This document shows, in pieces, positions 37,612 to 51,000 of a stretch of DNA of 64,000 bases. The DNA comes from Lagopus muta. Taxonomy: Eukaryota > Chordata > Aves > Galliformes > Phasianidae. The stretch lies in the NCBI RefSeq assembly GCF_023343835.1, contig NC_064439.1, positions 26,823,933 to 26,887,932 on the forward strand, read 5' to 3'. Each line of letters starts with the position of its first letter. Position 1 is the first letter of the stretch. The position numbers and the translations under genes were made by a program. The notes below the pieces were generated by a model. The model made no database searches and was not told where the DNA came from. It saw only the letters and a list, made by a program, of their open reading frames with translations.

Positions 37612-39778
37612 CTTTTGCAATGCTTCCTTATGTCCAGAACACTGAAAAGTTTGAGTTGCTCCTTTTTAGATCATCTTGTTGAGAACTCACAATAACTTTT
37701 GGAGGCTGCATCCTGAGAATGGCTGTCCCATTTTAGTGTCCCATGACAACACCTGTCTTCATCTGCTGCAAACATTTCTATTAAATAAGTGCAGGAATTC
37801 AATATCTGCATGAAAACAGCTGCTGAGTTTCATCCTGAAGGAAACAAATTGAGGTATGTGAGGAAAGACTGACATATTTTGATCATTTTAAAAATAGTAA
37901 TTTCCTTCAGTGGAAGGATTTATATCCTGAATCTGTCTAGATTCAGTGCTGTTGATGCTACATGTTGAAATGGGTATGAGATAAAATAACTAGTGCTCTT
38001 TTGTAAGTAACTGACCAGAAGGCTGATGACAGACTTTCATAAAACACATTCAAGTGACATGGGAATTGTGATCTTTATCTTTCTAGATTCCAGTTGCACT
38101 TTTACTTTTTCAGCCATTTTATAAAAGAAATCTAGACTTCTATTTAGTGCAAAGGGCAAAAGCTATTCCAAATATCCTACTGTTAAAGGAAATTTAAGCC
38201 GTCGTAGATATGACTATTACCAAAAGGAAAAAAAAAAAAGTTTTGATTTGTTTTGTAACTGCCTATAAGGTAATCAAAATTAAGAATGAAGTGACAAAAA
38301 ATGTGAATGAGTGAAGTTATTTAGAGAGTTGAGAAAAAGAACCATTGGACAGATACTGAGAAAAAAAAGTAGCTTTAGTCAAGTGAGAAAGTAGAAGGAA
38401 GGAGACACCACTTTAGTGTGATTTTGACTATTTGCTCATTAGGAGGCACTCATGTACTAGAAAGTCTTACTGGACAGATAAATAGCAACATGCAAATATA
38501 TACTGCTGCATAAATTTAAAAGGAAAAAAGACATTACTGAAACCTGAATTTCTATATTGAATAATTTACTTTGTCATCATAAATGTAATGCTATATAGCC
38601 TTGGATTAAAACTACTGGAAAGATGTGTTGATAAAGCCCAGTCCCAAGAGAAATGGCTGAAAAATGATCAAAAGCTTGAATTAAATTTATGATTTATTTA
38701 ATTATTTATTTATTTTGCTTAGGTTGTTTTTAACAATTTGTTTTGGTTCCCTGAATTTCTTATTAGTTTTACACTGTCATAGACAGTTTCTGGAACTTTC
38801 TTCCTCTTCACTCAGTTTAATGAATGAACAAAACTTTTTCACCAAAATTAAAATAGTAGGAAAAGTTTGCAAGGCCATAAGTAGCGGGAAGAAAATATCC
38901 ATTCCCATAATGTGTCTGTGATGAATTTTGACATTTGTGGGTTTCTGAAAGCAGAAGTCAGTTGACTCTCATCCTATACAGAGACTGCTTACTGTAAGTA
39001 GCTCTTGACTACTGAGGCTTTGATGATGTCAGATTCCTGTGCACTTATTATCTGAAGTTACATTAACAGAGTTCACTTGAGGAACAGGGGAAAACTAGAA
39101 TCCTTTTAATTTGATGAACTTATAGAACTCAGTGTTCAGCTTCCTACTTGCAGTCTTTAGTCAGTTCATAAAAACTCAAAAATCATGTTTACTTACTTTC
39201 CTAAGCAGCGTGTCTTCAGAGCTGTCTGTATTCTACTTGGGATAGTTTTTGTTTTTTTTTAATGAGCAAGACCATCCTTATTTCTCATACCTCAGAGAAA
39301 AAAAAAAAGTAGGAATGCAAGACTGTTCTTGGTAATCTGTATTTAAGCAAAATTAGATGATCTTCGTTCAACAACATGGTGATGGCATGTTTGCATAATG
39401 ATGTACACATTTGATATTGAATGATCAAGTTAAAAAAGCTTTATCTTCGGTCCAAAATTTTCCTACAATTATCCTTGTATAAATTGACTGTAATTGAGGT
39501 CAGACTAAAGCACATGTTATGAACCAGAGTATTGGAGTAGACTCCAATTAGTATATTTGGAGCATTTTGTCTCAAATTAACAGAATGTAAGATGGCTTGC
39601 GCATGCAAAAACACACAAAACAAAACAAAACATCAAAAAGAACTCCAAAACAGACAGAAAAAAGGGGTTTAAACCTAAAAATGTTTCCTAGCCCCAATCT
39701 GAATAGAAACCCCTCTGCTAACAAGATAGAATAATTGAATAACCACAAGATCTCTCTTTTGGTTGCCAATGTAAATGC

Positions 39779-39823
39779 ATTAATAATAATAATTATTATT
39801 ATATGCGTTATTATTATTATATG
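39779..39823. repeat. (TAA)n/(TTA)n repeat with a 20-bp palindrome
   Basis: TAA units switch to TTA units at 39792/39793, making ATAATAATAATTATTATTAT (39783-39802) a perfect 20-bp palindrome. A second TTA run follows after ATGCG. The isoleucine-rich open frame here is a by-product of the repeat. Confidence 0.88.
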
Positions 39824-42110
39824 CAGCTACATGCTGATATATACAAAGCAAACAAAAAACTTAATTTCAGAAAGAACAAGTTTTTGCTTCATATTGAAAT
39901 TACACACACCTAAAACTTGGCTCAACTCCAGTGCAATGTGTTCTATGGAAGACTGTGTAGCTGACCTGTAAGAAACTGTTAGGGATTAAGAGCTTTTGTG
40001 TGAGTGAATGAGCATATAGTTATTATTTTTTTATTATTTGATTTTGATTTCAATTATTGCTTTTTCATGGGTGTTGTATTGATTTCCAGACATATGGCAT
40101 TTCATTGCATGTGAAAGTAGTTTCTGGTCAAAAACCTCACTTTCCTGGGCTATTTGAATGAAAATAGCAAATAGGGCTGTTATGTTTGAGATGACAGAGG
40201 ACTTTTAATTTCATTCATGGTTAATCGGAGTATTTGTCTTGATTGTCAACAAAGTGTTATACTTATTCTAAATATAAAAGGACCCTTTTCTCAAAGCATT
40301 CTCCCAAACTCATTTGTTTTCTCTCAGCTAAAATCATGTAAGATACAATAATACTGCACAGTTAGCTCTAAAATATCTCTTTTAATTTTCCCAAATGACA
40401 GAAAAATTGTTGAGGATTGCTTTTGATAAACGCAGTGTACTTACATATTGTAAAATAAAATATAATTCTTTGTATGTAATCATATAACAGCATATATTAA
40501 AAAATGTATTTCTTGAGAACAGAGAAAAATCCCTAAAATTATCTGCATATTTTAAGAGATAGAGGCATTCTTATTTTTTATTCAGCATCTGAAGGAGCTA
40601 CCTTCATGAAGGTCATGCTCTTGTAGGGATTTTTAAAAAGTATCCTATATTTTGCATACATGAACAAGAGGATTTAAATATGTAATTCAGCTTTAAGGTA
40701 GGGAATCATATAAGAAGTTGTTTCCTGATTGAGTGCTGAAGGACAGTGAAATAATTGTTATGAATAGCACTTAAAAGTGAATTTATTCTAACCTTTAGAT
40801 GCTACTCTTAACTTACTAAAGTCTTTAATTTTGAGTGGATTTTTTAAGATGTAGTCTTTTGCCATCTTTGGTATTTAAATTTTGCTTAGCTTTTCTTTTT
40901 TAATTTTGCAATTATATATATGTAATTTTACAGGTTTTTAGTGGGGAATGTTAGGGGCGAAGCTGCTGTCTTTGAAGGTTGAAAATAATTATGTAGCATT
41001 TTTTTTCTAAGGATGGAAAACTGCAAATGTCAGAAAGTGAAATATGTTTTGTTATTGCAAGGAGAAACATGTTAGAGTGATCCGATGATAACTGATGTTG
41101 ATTTGACAGGATTCTCAGCCATTTAAAGCTGCCTACTTCATCTGAACACTATTTTTATACAAGAGTGTTCATCTTTGTTCATACTTTCTTTGCAATGGAA
41201 AATTAATTGCTGTTATTTCAGTGGAAATAATGGTGGTTTAAGACTTAGCAGTTTGGAAAGAATTGCACTGTGAGGGAAAGTTATAGAGATGCATGCTACA
41301 TGAATGCTTGAGGTTATCAATTGGTAGTGCCTTTTGCCTATCAGTGATGTGCCTGCCTTTCCTATGTGTTCATGCCAAGAGCTGTTGATTCAGTGAAAAG
41401 CAGATTTCTGCTCTAGAAAACAGGCGAATACTTTTGTGGTTGTATTATCATAGGCGAGACTGCTTTAGACACAGAGCAAACTGAAAGTGTTTATATTTGA
41501 TATATATTCCTAAGGAACAACAATAGAGAGTAAAAATAAGCAGGCCAGAGGCATTGTAATAGAAGTTGTAATTAAGAACAACCCTACCATATAGTTAGAC
41601 TGTTTAAATGTATGGGAAAATCTACAAAAGAGAGAAGACAGAACTTATCTTTAGGACAAAAATGCTAAGTGTTAAAGTAAAAGAGTTTGAGAAAGAGTCT
41701 AGTACCATTTTATGTTACTTAGGATTGATAAAGGAATATACTAACTAAATAGCCAGTGAGGCTCCTTGTGATTCTTTTTTTTTACTTCTGGAATCACCAA
41801 ACCCTACTAAGAATGTGAGTCAGACCATACAAAATTAGGAAGCAGCCTTTTGGTTTACTCTCTAGTGACTGAAAGGTAGAACAACTGAAAACCCTGTTTC
41901 TCTTATTTGCCTGGGTAAAAGCAGCTGTAAGCAAAAATTGTCAGAAAGCAGAACAGTTGAATAAAAGTTTGGCAAGCATTTTGTTCAAAACATTTGCTAT
42001 ATCCTGCTTATGAAGAAAATCAAGTCTTTGTACATATCTACTGCGAACACATTATCAACAGAAGGACATCAGTTCAAAACAGTAACGTAGTGTCAGTTAT
42101 CTTTAAAAAT

Positions 42111-42138
42111 AGAAATGTATATTTCTATATACATTTCT
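42111..42138. repeat. Perfect 12-bp inverted repeat
   Basis: Arms AGAAATGTATAT (42111-42122) and ATATACATTTCT (42127-42138) pair perfectly around the loop TTCT. AT-rich hairpin or cruciform candidate; no function assigned. Confidence 0.88.
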
Positions 42139-43334
42139 TTGTAAAATGTCATACACTACTTAATATTGTATTGCAGTTCTAAGTATGATCTGCAGTGGTA
42201 TATTAAATATGTCCCTCTTCTTTCCTCTGTTCCATTTTTGCCCTAGCTGACCAGATGCTTGAAGTAATTATATGTCTAACACAGACAAGTTACACTGATA
42301 AACGGGTGATCCTATCACTCTTTGACTCTAAAGCACTGTCAAGACATTGGTTGATAGATTGGAGCTGAATTGAAAAAAAAAGAAAATCCTGTCTGTGTAA
42401 TTTATAAACCCGGACATTTGGTATTAATTTAATTTCTGCAAAATGAACTAATCCCAACTTTTGGGAAGATGTCCACATTAAACAGAGAGATATTCTGTGG
42501 GAGCCACAATGAACCGTTACAGCCAACTTGGGTTCAAGTCCAAACACTAAAATGTTCCTTATCCAGCTAAAAGGGAGAGTTTTTAATAAATTCTGTAACA
42601 TTTTCTTAAAATAATTTCCACATGTACTTTTTGTAAGTGTAAACATTAGCTGTTGCTATGCTCTGATTTTATTTTAACCTGAACTGTATATACTATACCT
42701 AAGGATAATTCACATGGAGCAAAGAGCCCTAATATTTGTATTTTAGAATAAATATTATGAATTTCTCTCTCAGGGGAAGAAAATGTTTAGATAACCTGCC
42801 TTTCACACAGAAAAACTGGCTGCTGAATCTTCAAGTCAGCAAATCTTCACTATCTTTCTAACTGAAAGACAGTACTACATATTGAAATGCAGTGCCTCCT
42901 GGCCATACTTAAGAAACACTATTTCTTTGTGAAAGAAGGAGAACGTATGGAAGCTGTAAATAAATTATGATTGCCAAAGATCAGAGAAATTTTTACAGAA
43001 GACCAAAGCAACTTAAGCTCATTCTTTGATACAAAACTTTAATAATTCAACACAGTGGTAATTTTGGTATTGCTAGAATTCTAAACAATTGATCTGGTCT
43101 CTAGATTGTTAGTAGATGATTAACAATTGTTTTAAGTCATTAGCAGCTGATCTCTGCAGAAGTCATAATTTGCAATGTTTAATTTAAGCAATACGTCTGT
43201 CTTTCTTTCTATGTAGCCCTGAAAACCTCTGTGAAAACATCACAATGCTCATTTGATGAGGTCATGCTGTTTATTTCTTTAACAAATGTTTTGTACTTAG
43301 ATGTCAAAGGTAATCATCATTCTGATATGCCTTT

Positions 43335-43366
43335 AAAAAAAAAAACAAACAAAAAAAAAAACAAAC
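43335..43366 (+). repeat. A-rich (CAAA)n simple repeat
   Basis: Two A runs of eleven residues, each followed by CAAAC. Simple repeat. Confidence 0.85.
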
Positions 43367-44389
43367 ATGCTGGATAATTAGAATACATACATTCGCATTG
43401 AGGGTAGGTTCATCCACTTTAAAAACACAAAAATGTTGCTCGTGTGTTAGTGGGGACTCACAGTGAAAGTCTCTCTTCAAACAAGAAATGTAGAATATGG
43501 AACAGGGACACTGATTTCTGCTATGCAGGATGACTTTTTTTTCTTTTATGCTTACCTGTCAGGTCTCAGCATTGAGTTTGCTGTGTTGGAGAGAATTCTT
43601 CTCATGCTGTCATGCATCTCACACACTTGCAACCCAGTGCCATTCATGCCAGTGCACAGAGTACAGCTGGCCCCTTTTAATGAAGCAGGAGAAAGTACAT
43701 AGCTTTTCACAAAACCACTAGTGAGCGCTCTCTAAAGGGGTTCAGAGACCAGGGAACATACTTCATCCCACTGAAAACTACTTTCAGTGTTTTAACATCA
43801 TCTTCTCTGTGATGGAGCTCAGATAAACTCAACACTCTTCTCAGGCAATCACTCTGCCACATGTGTGTCCATGTCTTAAGAACAGCCAGGAATGCCTCAC
43901 ATATTGGAAGCCAAGCATGTCATTTGTGTGAGGTGGGTAAACAATTTGAAGCGATCAAGCTTTCATATCAACAGAAATACTCAATTCAGAGTGCTATTAA
44001 AGCAAAATGTTGAGCCAGGGAAGTCAGTTCCACTTAACAGTCTGATATCCTTTTATAATGTTATTTTCTGTTGTTTTTATTTTTCCTCAGTTGACGTAAA
44101 AGCCATAATTCTATTGAAGCCAGCAAGTACCTGACTTGTAGCAGATGAAAAATTGGTTCTTATGCTTCTAGTAAAACACATTTCTGTTTTTCATTTAGTT
44201 ACCTAATGCTAATAATAGTCTGCATTTTTTAATAACTAACATGTAGATAAGTGTAATTTTAATAAAAATACTCAAATTCTCATTGCTTTCAGAAAAAAAA
44301 AGAAAAAAGAAATGAAGAGAGAATGAAAGAAAGGAAGCACAAACAGTAGTAAACTGGCAAAACAGTGAAGTTCCAGATGTACATTAGTT

Positions 44390-44920
44390 TATTTTCAGGC
44401 AGAGTCAGTTAGCATATTTCTGTTCTGGCATGTGCATTCATCTTCTGAACAGGGTGGAAATTCAACATAATGAGCACCTGATCATCCATTACTAATGAGC
44501 CAGATATGCCCTGTTATTTAATTTGCTCTTTCATAATTTCATACACTATATATTGTGCTTAACACTATACCAATCAGTCTAATGGAGAAAGCTTGCCTTC
44601 ATCCTTTTCTCTGTCCCTGCTTGCAAATGGATTTAGAAAAAGAAATGCAGTCTATTATTCAAAGATGGTTTCTAAGATGGTTCACAACAGGTTAATGAAT
44701 GATATCTCATATTAGACCAATCATATTAATAACAGAGCAGAGCACATGAGGGTCATAGTGCTAATTGCATAGGAGGTCCAGCCAGAAGGCATCTTTATCT
44801 TAGGATTCAAGACGCACCAAGTTTGACTAATCACCCACAGCATGTTTGCAATTAAAATAACACTGTATTAACCCTGCCAATGTGAGGTATCAATATTTTA
44901 TGTGTAGCTTGACAGTTCTA
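44390..44920. promoter_or_regulatory. Candidate conserved noncoding element
   Basis: A 500-base block of high complexity in the transposon-poor interval. Factor-like words are dense: CAGTTAGCATAT near 44406, ATAATGAGCACCTG with an E-box CACCTG near 44467-44480, ACTAATGAGC near 44491, CTAATTGCAT (a POU/homeodomain composite) at 44761-44770, ACTAATCACCCAC near 44826, and TTTGCAATTAAAAT near 44845. No frame is coding-like. Regulatory function is inferred from composition and context. Confidence 0.35.
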
Positions 44921-47445
44921 AGCTGAACATTTGTGGTACTTGGTATCATGCTCGCATAGAAAGCTTGCAGTTCATTCTCTGCTTTAGACTGCAACTGAGG
45001 AAGTTACACAGGGAAAAATTCAACGGAGATTTTATCTTTTTCTTTTTTACTATTTTTCAGGAAGTTATTAACATCTTCAAAAAGAAGGATTTTTCAACTT
45101 AGGTTGCTTTATACATTAGAACAGAAAATCCAGGCTGTTTTGAAAGTGTTGAATGAAATCCCATTGAAATCAGCGGAAGGATTCCTCTGACTCCAGTAGT
45201 TTTTATCTCCACTTTGAATTGAGGGAAATGGAAAGCAATATTTTATTTTAGTATGAATGTCAGACAAAAAAACTTCAAGGTATGTACAAGAGCATGTTGC
45301 ATTAGCAACAGTTTCATGTATGATGAAAATCTTCACCTGATTATACTGGTACTTCAAAGGCCCAGATCATGCATCCAGAATTACTGCATAACTTTCTAGA
45401 TTATCTGTAATAGAAGCATTATATCTGAGAGCCAGGTGCTTTATTATTATTATTATTATTTTTTGAATTCTACTAAGGTTGTTACAAAACAAAATAAAAA
45501 CTGCAAGACTTGAAAATGTCTGTTCACAGTAAAGCACTTGCTTCTTTGTTAGTTCTCAGATGTTTTATGAAGTTTTTGGCCAATGGATTCTTTTTATTTT
45601 TTTATTCTTGTTGTTAGCCTGAACTTTCAACTGTTTGTCAATCGATGACCTATACATAATGGGTACAATTCATATCTGGGTCAGACCTTCCAGTTCAGTT
45701 ACAATAGTTTAGCAGCTAGAGCTGTGATTTTTTCATGTAATGGATTTGTTAAGAACTGAAATGATTCCAAGTAGACTAAAATGCTTTTATTCAACTTTTG
45801 CAAACAGCTCTGCTTCAACCTGGATCTTCTGCAGTCAAAATTTCTAAAAAGTTATTTCAAGTTTTAAAGAATGTATTGTAAGAGATCTGTGAGACATAAA
45901 ACTGATAACAGATTTTCCTGTTAGGTAACTGTATTATCTACCTTTTTTAGAAATGCCTTACTGAAGATCTCTGCACTTATAAATGCAGTGAAGGTTTTTA
46001 AACCACAGCAGACACACCATAATATATATTTAAAAAAAAAAAAAGTTGGTAAATTTAATAAATAACAAATTATTTCATTTTGATTACAAATTTTGAAAAA
46101 CGCATGCTCCTCTTTTGCTCCAGCTTCAAACCCTTTCAAAATAAAATTTGAAACTGTGAATCTTCAAAGGACCTTTCAGTGGGGTCTTTGGGTTCTTTGG
46201 CAATGTAGAAATTCTTGAAATTATTAGTTTCAGATGTGAAGAAATTTTCATATAAGAAGTTATATATAGCACATATATATAATTGCATAGATATAAACAT
46301 ATTTATTATATATTTTATATTTATAGATATATATTTTAATCTTATAAACTTAAGCAGACTAGATGGATTCAAAAACCTTCTGTCCATCTGAAGAGAAGCA
46401 CTTTAACGCTTTCTCAGATATATTCTTGTATTATAAAATTGAGGAATAACTCTGATCTTGTCCTTGTTCATCCATGCAAAACAGCCAAAGTATGAACACC
46501 AGATCTGGACTCTGAGAGAAGTGCACATCCTGAAGTTCTTCCCCAAAGGTCTGCTGCCTTGCCATAGTTGCAAGCCACAACAGCAAGAAAAGATATATTA
46601 ATCTAAGCATTTTAAGGAAACGAGGAGAATCCAGAACTACATGCAATTCATACAAGTAAGTCATTGCCTTGTGAAGGTTGGTGGTATTTTTTGCTTTTAT
46701 AGGATGGGGGAGCAGGGATATTATTTTATAAGTTTTGGTCTAGATTTGTTTCCTTTTCTGTTTCAGTAAATATTTTGCTGAATTGCAAAAACTAACAGCA
46801 AATACAGTTTATTATTGCATATCAAAGTCATAGGAGAGTCTACAGGTCACATAACAAGGATAGATTTCTATTTCTTTCTATTTCTAGGCACACTTTGTTT
46901 TTCTTGCTAATCAGATTAGTTTCTTAATAGTTTTACAGATTGTTTATTTGTATCTTGATGTCTTTTTTTTCTTTCTCATGAATTATGACTAAAGTTTCCA
47001 ATCACAGCAGGAAATGAATTATCAATGAGTTACCAAATTAAATGTCAAAGCCTCCAGTATTCCATGGGAAGACTCAAGGTCCACTGTTAGTATACATGAT
47101 CTAAAGTCAGTGCATGATCTTAAGTCGGTAAAAGAACTGGGGCAAAATTTGTTCTCTTTCTGTGTATATCTTTGAATTTGGCAGTACCTTGAGCCTGATG
47201 CTGGTGCTGAGAATCTTTTCCAGGGAGTCTCAGGGAGCCAGAGCTTAGCAAACAGCAAACTGACAAGTACTATATAGCAAGAAAAACACAGCAGAGAGGA
47301 CGTGTATGCTTATATGCAATCACAGAGGAAGTGTATTCAACACTTTCCCAAAAACCTACAAAGCATCCAGGACCTCTCTAATTAATTCTAATGCATTGAT
47401 ACCTGTACGCTAGGAAAGATTATTTACCCAAAGAAGGTTTATCAG
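44921..47445. other. AT-rich stretch without a recognisable gene
   Basis: No exon or interspersed repeat recognised. (TTA)n lies at 45441-45460. A TA-rich low-complexity segment spans 46259-46340. A minus-strand open frame at 46431-46664 contains a hydrophobic stretch but no recognisable family. Confidence 0.5.
46259..46340. repeat. TA-rich low-complexity segment
   Basis: Runs of TATATA, ATATATAT, TTATTATATA and ATAGATATATA. Low complexity, with no defined repeat unit. Confidence 0.8.
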
Positions 47446-47560
47446 CCTCCCCTCCCCTCCCCTCCCCTCCCCTCCCCTCCCCTCCCCTCCCCTCCCCTCC
47501 CCTCTCCTCTTCCACCCTTCTGTCCTTCCCTCTTTTCTCCCTTACTTCCTTCCTTCTCTT
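47446..47560. repeat. (CCTCC)11 array plus pyrimidine tract
   Basis: Eleven uninterrupted copies of the 5-mer CCTCC (47446-47500) give eleven CCCC runs separated by single T residues, followed by an irregular C/T tract to about 47560. The minus strand is therefore (GGGGA)n, which satisfies G-quadruplex rules many times over and is also a homopurine strand suited to triplex formation. It is by far the most C-rich segment of the window and directly precedes the candidate element at 47600-48050. Confidence 0.95.
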
Positions 47561-47599
47561 CAATATTGTCCTTTCATATAATCAAGGACAAAAAGTCCC

Positions 47600-48050
47600 C
47601 CAAAGTAGAGAGAAAGAAGTCCATCAGGTGGTAGGCCAGTGAGCTGAAGTTTCGTTAGTGTTTTATTTATTAACATGCAGTTGGTCTACTCAATCTCTTT
47701 AACCACAGTTGTGCTCAGAAGAGAGAGCGTACGCCAGCCTTGAGCTAAAAAATTCAGTGTGTGGCTGTTGATGAGTTGATCACACTCTAAAGTGCCTGAT
47801 GAATTAGACATAAAGATCCGCATGATGAGGAGGGTTCATTAGCATGAGCTCTCTCACAACACTGCAAATCATACATCCCCAGACTGCAGGATGACTAACG
47901 GAAGAGGGGGGGCGGCCAGCCAACTCCGTTGAATCAATGGTGACAGTAGGTAACAGAGCTGTGCTCCCATTGTGACCATTTGAAGGGTGGCAGATAGTTC
48001 AAGCCCTTGATTGTTAACCCTAAAAGGAACTGAGGAGGGTAACTAGACAG
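47600..48050. promoter_or_regulatory. Candidate conserved noncoding element
   Basis: A high-complexity block with several CpG dinucleotides in an otherwise CpG-poor window. It contains an AACCACA RUNX-like core at 47701-47707, GTTGATGAGTTGATCACAC near 47767, GATGAATTAGAC near 47799, ATTAGCAT at 47838-47845 (POU/homeodomain-like), a G-rich GGGGGGGCGGCC near 47906-47917 and GATTGTTAACCC near 48009. No coding frame or transposon signature is seen. The regulatory role is inference; no alignment was possible. Confidence 0.35.
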
Positions 48051-51000
48051 AGAAGATCACACAAATTTTCATTAAAAGTTCATTTGTTTGAAAGTTGTTT
48101 GAAAAACTTATTTAAATTCTGGTAGCCAGAAAATGCATTCATAATGTGAATTTGAATATTTTGCGATTTATTCTGGGCAAGAAATCATGCAAGGATTTGG
48201 GCTTGATTCCCCTGAACAAGATTGAGCATACATTCCCTTCGCTAGATGATCGTGCAGAACCTCATCTTGCATAGTGTCTTGCCAGTGGTTTCTTGTGAAA
48301 GTGACTCAAGACAAGTGTGTCCCCTGAGACCCTGATCATATTTCTTTTAGCAACTGGCTAAACAGGAGCTGATAGAGCCTTCTGTTCCTACAATCCAGTC
48401 TCAGTCCCCTTGGAAATATTGATACCGCTGAATATCTCCAAGCTTTGTGTTGCTTACATCCCATGTCTTTCTAAAGCATTTTTCCAAGAGGAGTTTCTTT
48501 GCAACCTTGTTAGCACTGTGTATACTATTACGTTTTACTGCATTCAGTTTTTATACTCAGACATTAATAGTTGTAATTTCCAAAATTGTAAAAGCAACCT
48601 CTATCTGTACTTCATCTAAGGCGTATGAAAGGAAACTTTGGATTTAAAGTTTGGTAGAACAGAGATACTAGAACAGTTGATACTCAAATATATGCATTTT
48701 TTTCAGACAATGAAGACTTTAAACTTTAGTTACCTCATCAAAACTGAGCTGTTATTCATAGAAAGCAGCTTGAAATACCGTATTCGATGCAAAGAAAGGC
48801 CAAAACTATATGGGGAAACATACATATTTTCCATCATTGTCAGCTTACATTTTGAAATAGAAAGAAGAGGAAGTCAGAATGTTTAAAAAAACTGTTTTGA
48901 TAATTCCATGCATTTCTATTTTTTTCTTTAAAAATAGTATGGAAGGAAACTAAAATTTAGGTGAGTTCAAAAATTAATATGCTTATTTTGAAAATATTGA
49001 GGAGAAACTTTCAATTCCATTATAAGAGAGTTGTCTTGTAAGGTAATGATAAAATGAGTACTGTTATGCCCCTCAGAATCAGGATTTTTTTTTTTGAATT
49101 TATTACTTTTTAAAAAGATTAAAATGTTACCCTTGAAATGTATCACACCACAAAATGGAAATAGAAACTTTGGAAAAAAATTCTGTGTATTTGAGGATTG
49201 AGGATAGATACATAAGCAGCTTGGGATTTCTCCTTAGGAATCGTTCCACATTTTAGGTCCTCCTGACTCTCCTCCTCTTTTTTTTCTAATAATTCAGAAA
49301 TAAGATTTCTTTCTAATTTCAGCAAATACCTAAGTCAATTTCAGGAACCTTAATTGCTAAGGAATAAATTCTGTGTTCCTATACCCATTCTATCTTGAAA
49401 TACCTGGAAAGCTTCAAGTATATAACATAAGTATACAACATGCTTAGTACCTAGTTAATATACGCAATACATGCTTAACAGCCCTTCTGAAGACCTAACT
49501 AGTGTCAAGAAACACTAGTTTCCAAATGTAATCAGTCACATTTTGCTTTGCTTTCTTCAACTGTAGAATTATCTTAAGACCATAGCACTCCCACCTTCCT
49601 CCATGCATGTGCCTACAGACTAACTTAAAAATAATCCCACAAAAAACCTTTGCAAGTTGTCTAGTTCCAGGACAGGAAAAATACAATGAAGTATATGGCC
49701 ACGGGATAGTGAGAAGCTGTAAAAAGACTTTTTGGCAGAACAGTCCTAAATTGACTTACATAGGATATAAAACCACTCTTAGATATCAGTGGTTGAATTC
49801 TCCCTATCTCCTTTTAGACTCTTTGGAAATGTTCCCAAGATAGCTAAGCCATCTTTTAAATATCATCTCAGGTGTTCTCTTTGTCTGGAGTAAAACATCT
49901 AACCATCTACTGTGCCTTTGAAAATGGTTCTCTTTTATTTTAGCATAAACTTAAAACAGAATCTCAATAGAAAACTCCAGGATCTGCGGGTGTTTTTTGT
50001 CATGATGACACAGTTTATAAGTCCTGTGTGAGACTCAAGTTTCCAAGAGCAACTAAAATGTCTGAGTTATATCAATCTGTGTTTACAGTTGGATATTTTT
50101 GTTCCTGGATTTATATTAGCATTATACTCTGCATAGCAAAACACAATAGGCCTTTTTCTACCCAATTTAAATTTACTGGATGAATATGTAAACTTAGCAA
50201 CCACGATTTTTTCAAAGCTACCTTTTGCATTTTGAACCATGAGAGTATTCATACAATCCTGTAGTTGTTCTGAATATTACCCTAGTCAGAAGCCCAAAGT
50301 AGGATAAAGTTATGTATCCATACTAAACAGAGGGACATGAAAATTTCCAAAATATTTTTCCAACAAACTCAGTAAACTGCCCGAAAAAAAGACAGCATGA
50401 ATATTTCCTCACCATGTGGCATTTATGTTCACTTTAAACATTCACATTTCTAAGCAAATTTGGAAGAAAACATGGCAAAAATATCTCCTTTCTCATGTTC
50501 AAAGGGGCAGCAGTGTAAGTCTACCTTACATTTCCTGTTTGCTGTGTTTTCACTTAGAGAACGTATTGTATTTAGCAGGAGTTTCAATGTAATTTCCTGT
50601 GTGCCAGGAATTCAGACCACTGTATAAGAACATTACATTCCTGATATAGTTTGCTTATAGAGTGCTCTGGCATTGCCTATAGACACATCCAGTGGTAGTT
50701 TTAGGATCAGAGTACTGGCTGCCCCACTACTTGGAGAAATGATTTGGCAGTCAGTAACACTGAACTGAAAAAGGAAGATTTTCTTCCCAGAGGAACTTTC
50801 TCTTTTGTCTTTTGGGCCACAAGGATACATTTGATGAACCCACTGGACAGGTCCATGGGTTGTAAACAGTATCTTGCTTTGTTCTACAGCTATATGCAAA
50901 GCATATCAATTTCCTGTTCAAGGAAGCTGAAATACCATTACCAACCAAAAAAAGTTAGTTTAATTTGCTAAATATTTGTTGTACTATCTAAGAATCAATT

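Larger units (their letters stand above)
36830..44389. other. AT-rich, transposon-poor stretch without a recognisable gene
   Basis: No exon and no interspersed repeat recognised over 7.5 kb. Simple repeats are present: T-rich at 37574-37611, (TAA)/(TTA) at 39779-39823, A-rich at 43335-43366. A perfect 12-bp hairpin is at 42111-42138. The longest open frame, on the minus strand at 42290-42646 (118 codons), has no recognisable domain. Confidence 0.5.

Noticed and set aside
42111-42138. microRNA precursor
   Set aside because: The 12-base stem is far too short for a microRNA hairpin; kept only as an inverted repeat.
42290-42646. Longest open frame of the window, 118 codons on the minus strand
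   Set aside because: No domain or family recognised, and its length is within chance expectation for 64 kb scanned in six frames.
46431-46664. Minus-strand 77-codon frame with a signal-peptide-like hydrophobic start (MLRLIYLFLLLWLATMARQQ)
   Set aside because: No recognisable mature domain, no convincing splice donor after it, and AT-rich DNA readily yields leucine- and phenylalanine-rich frames.
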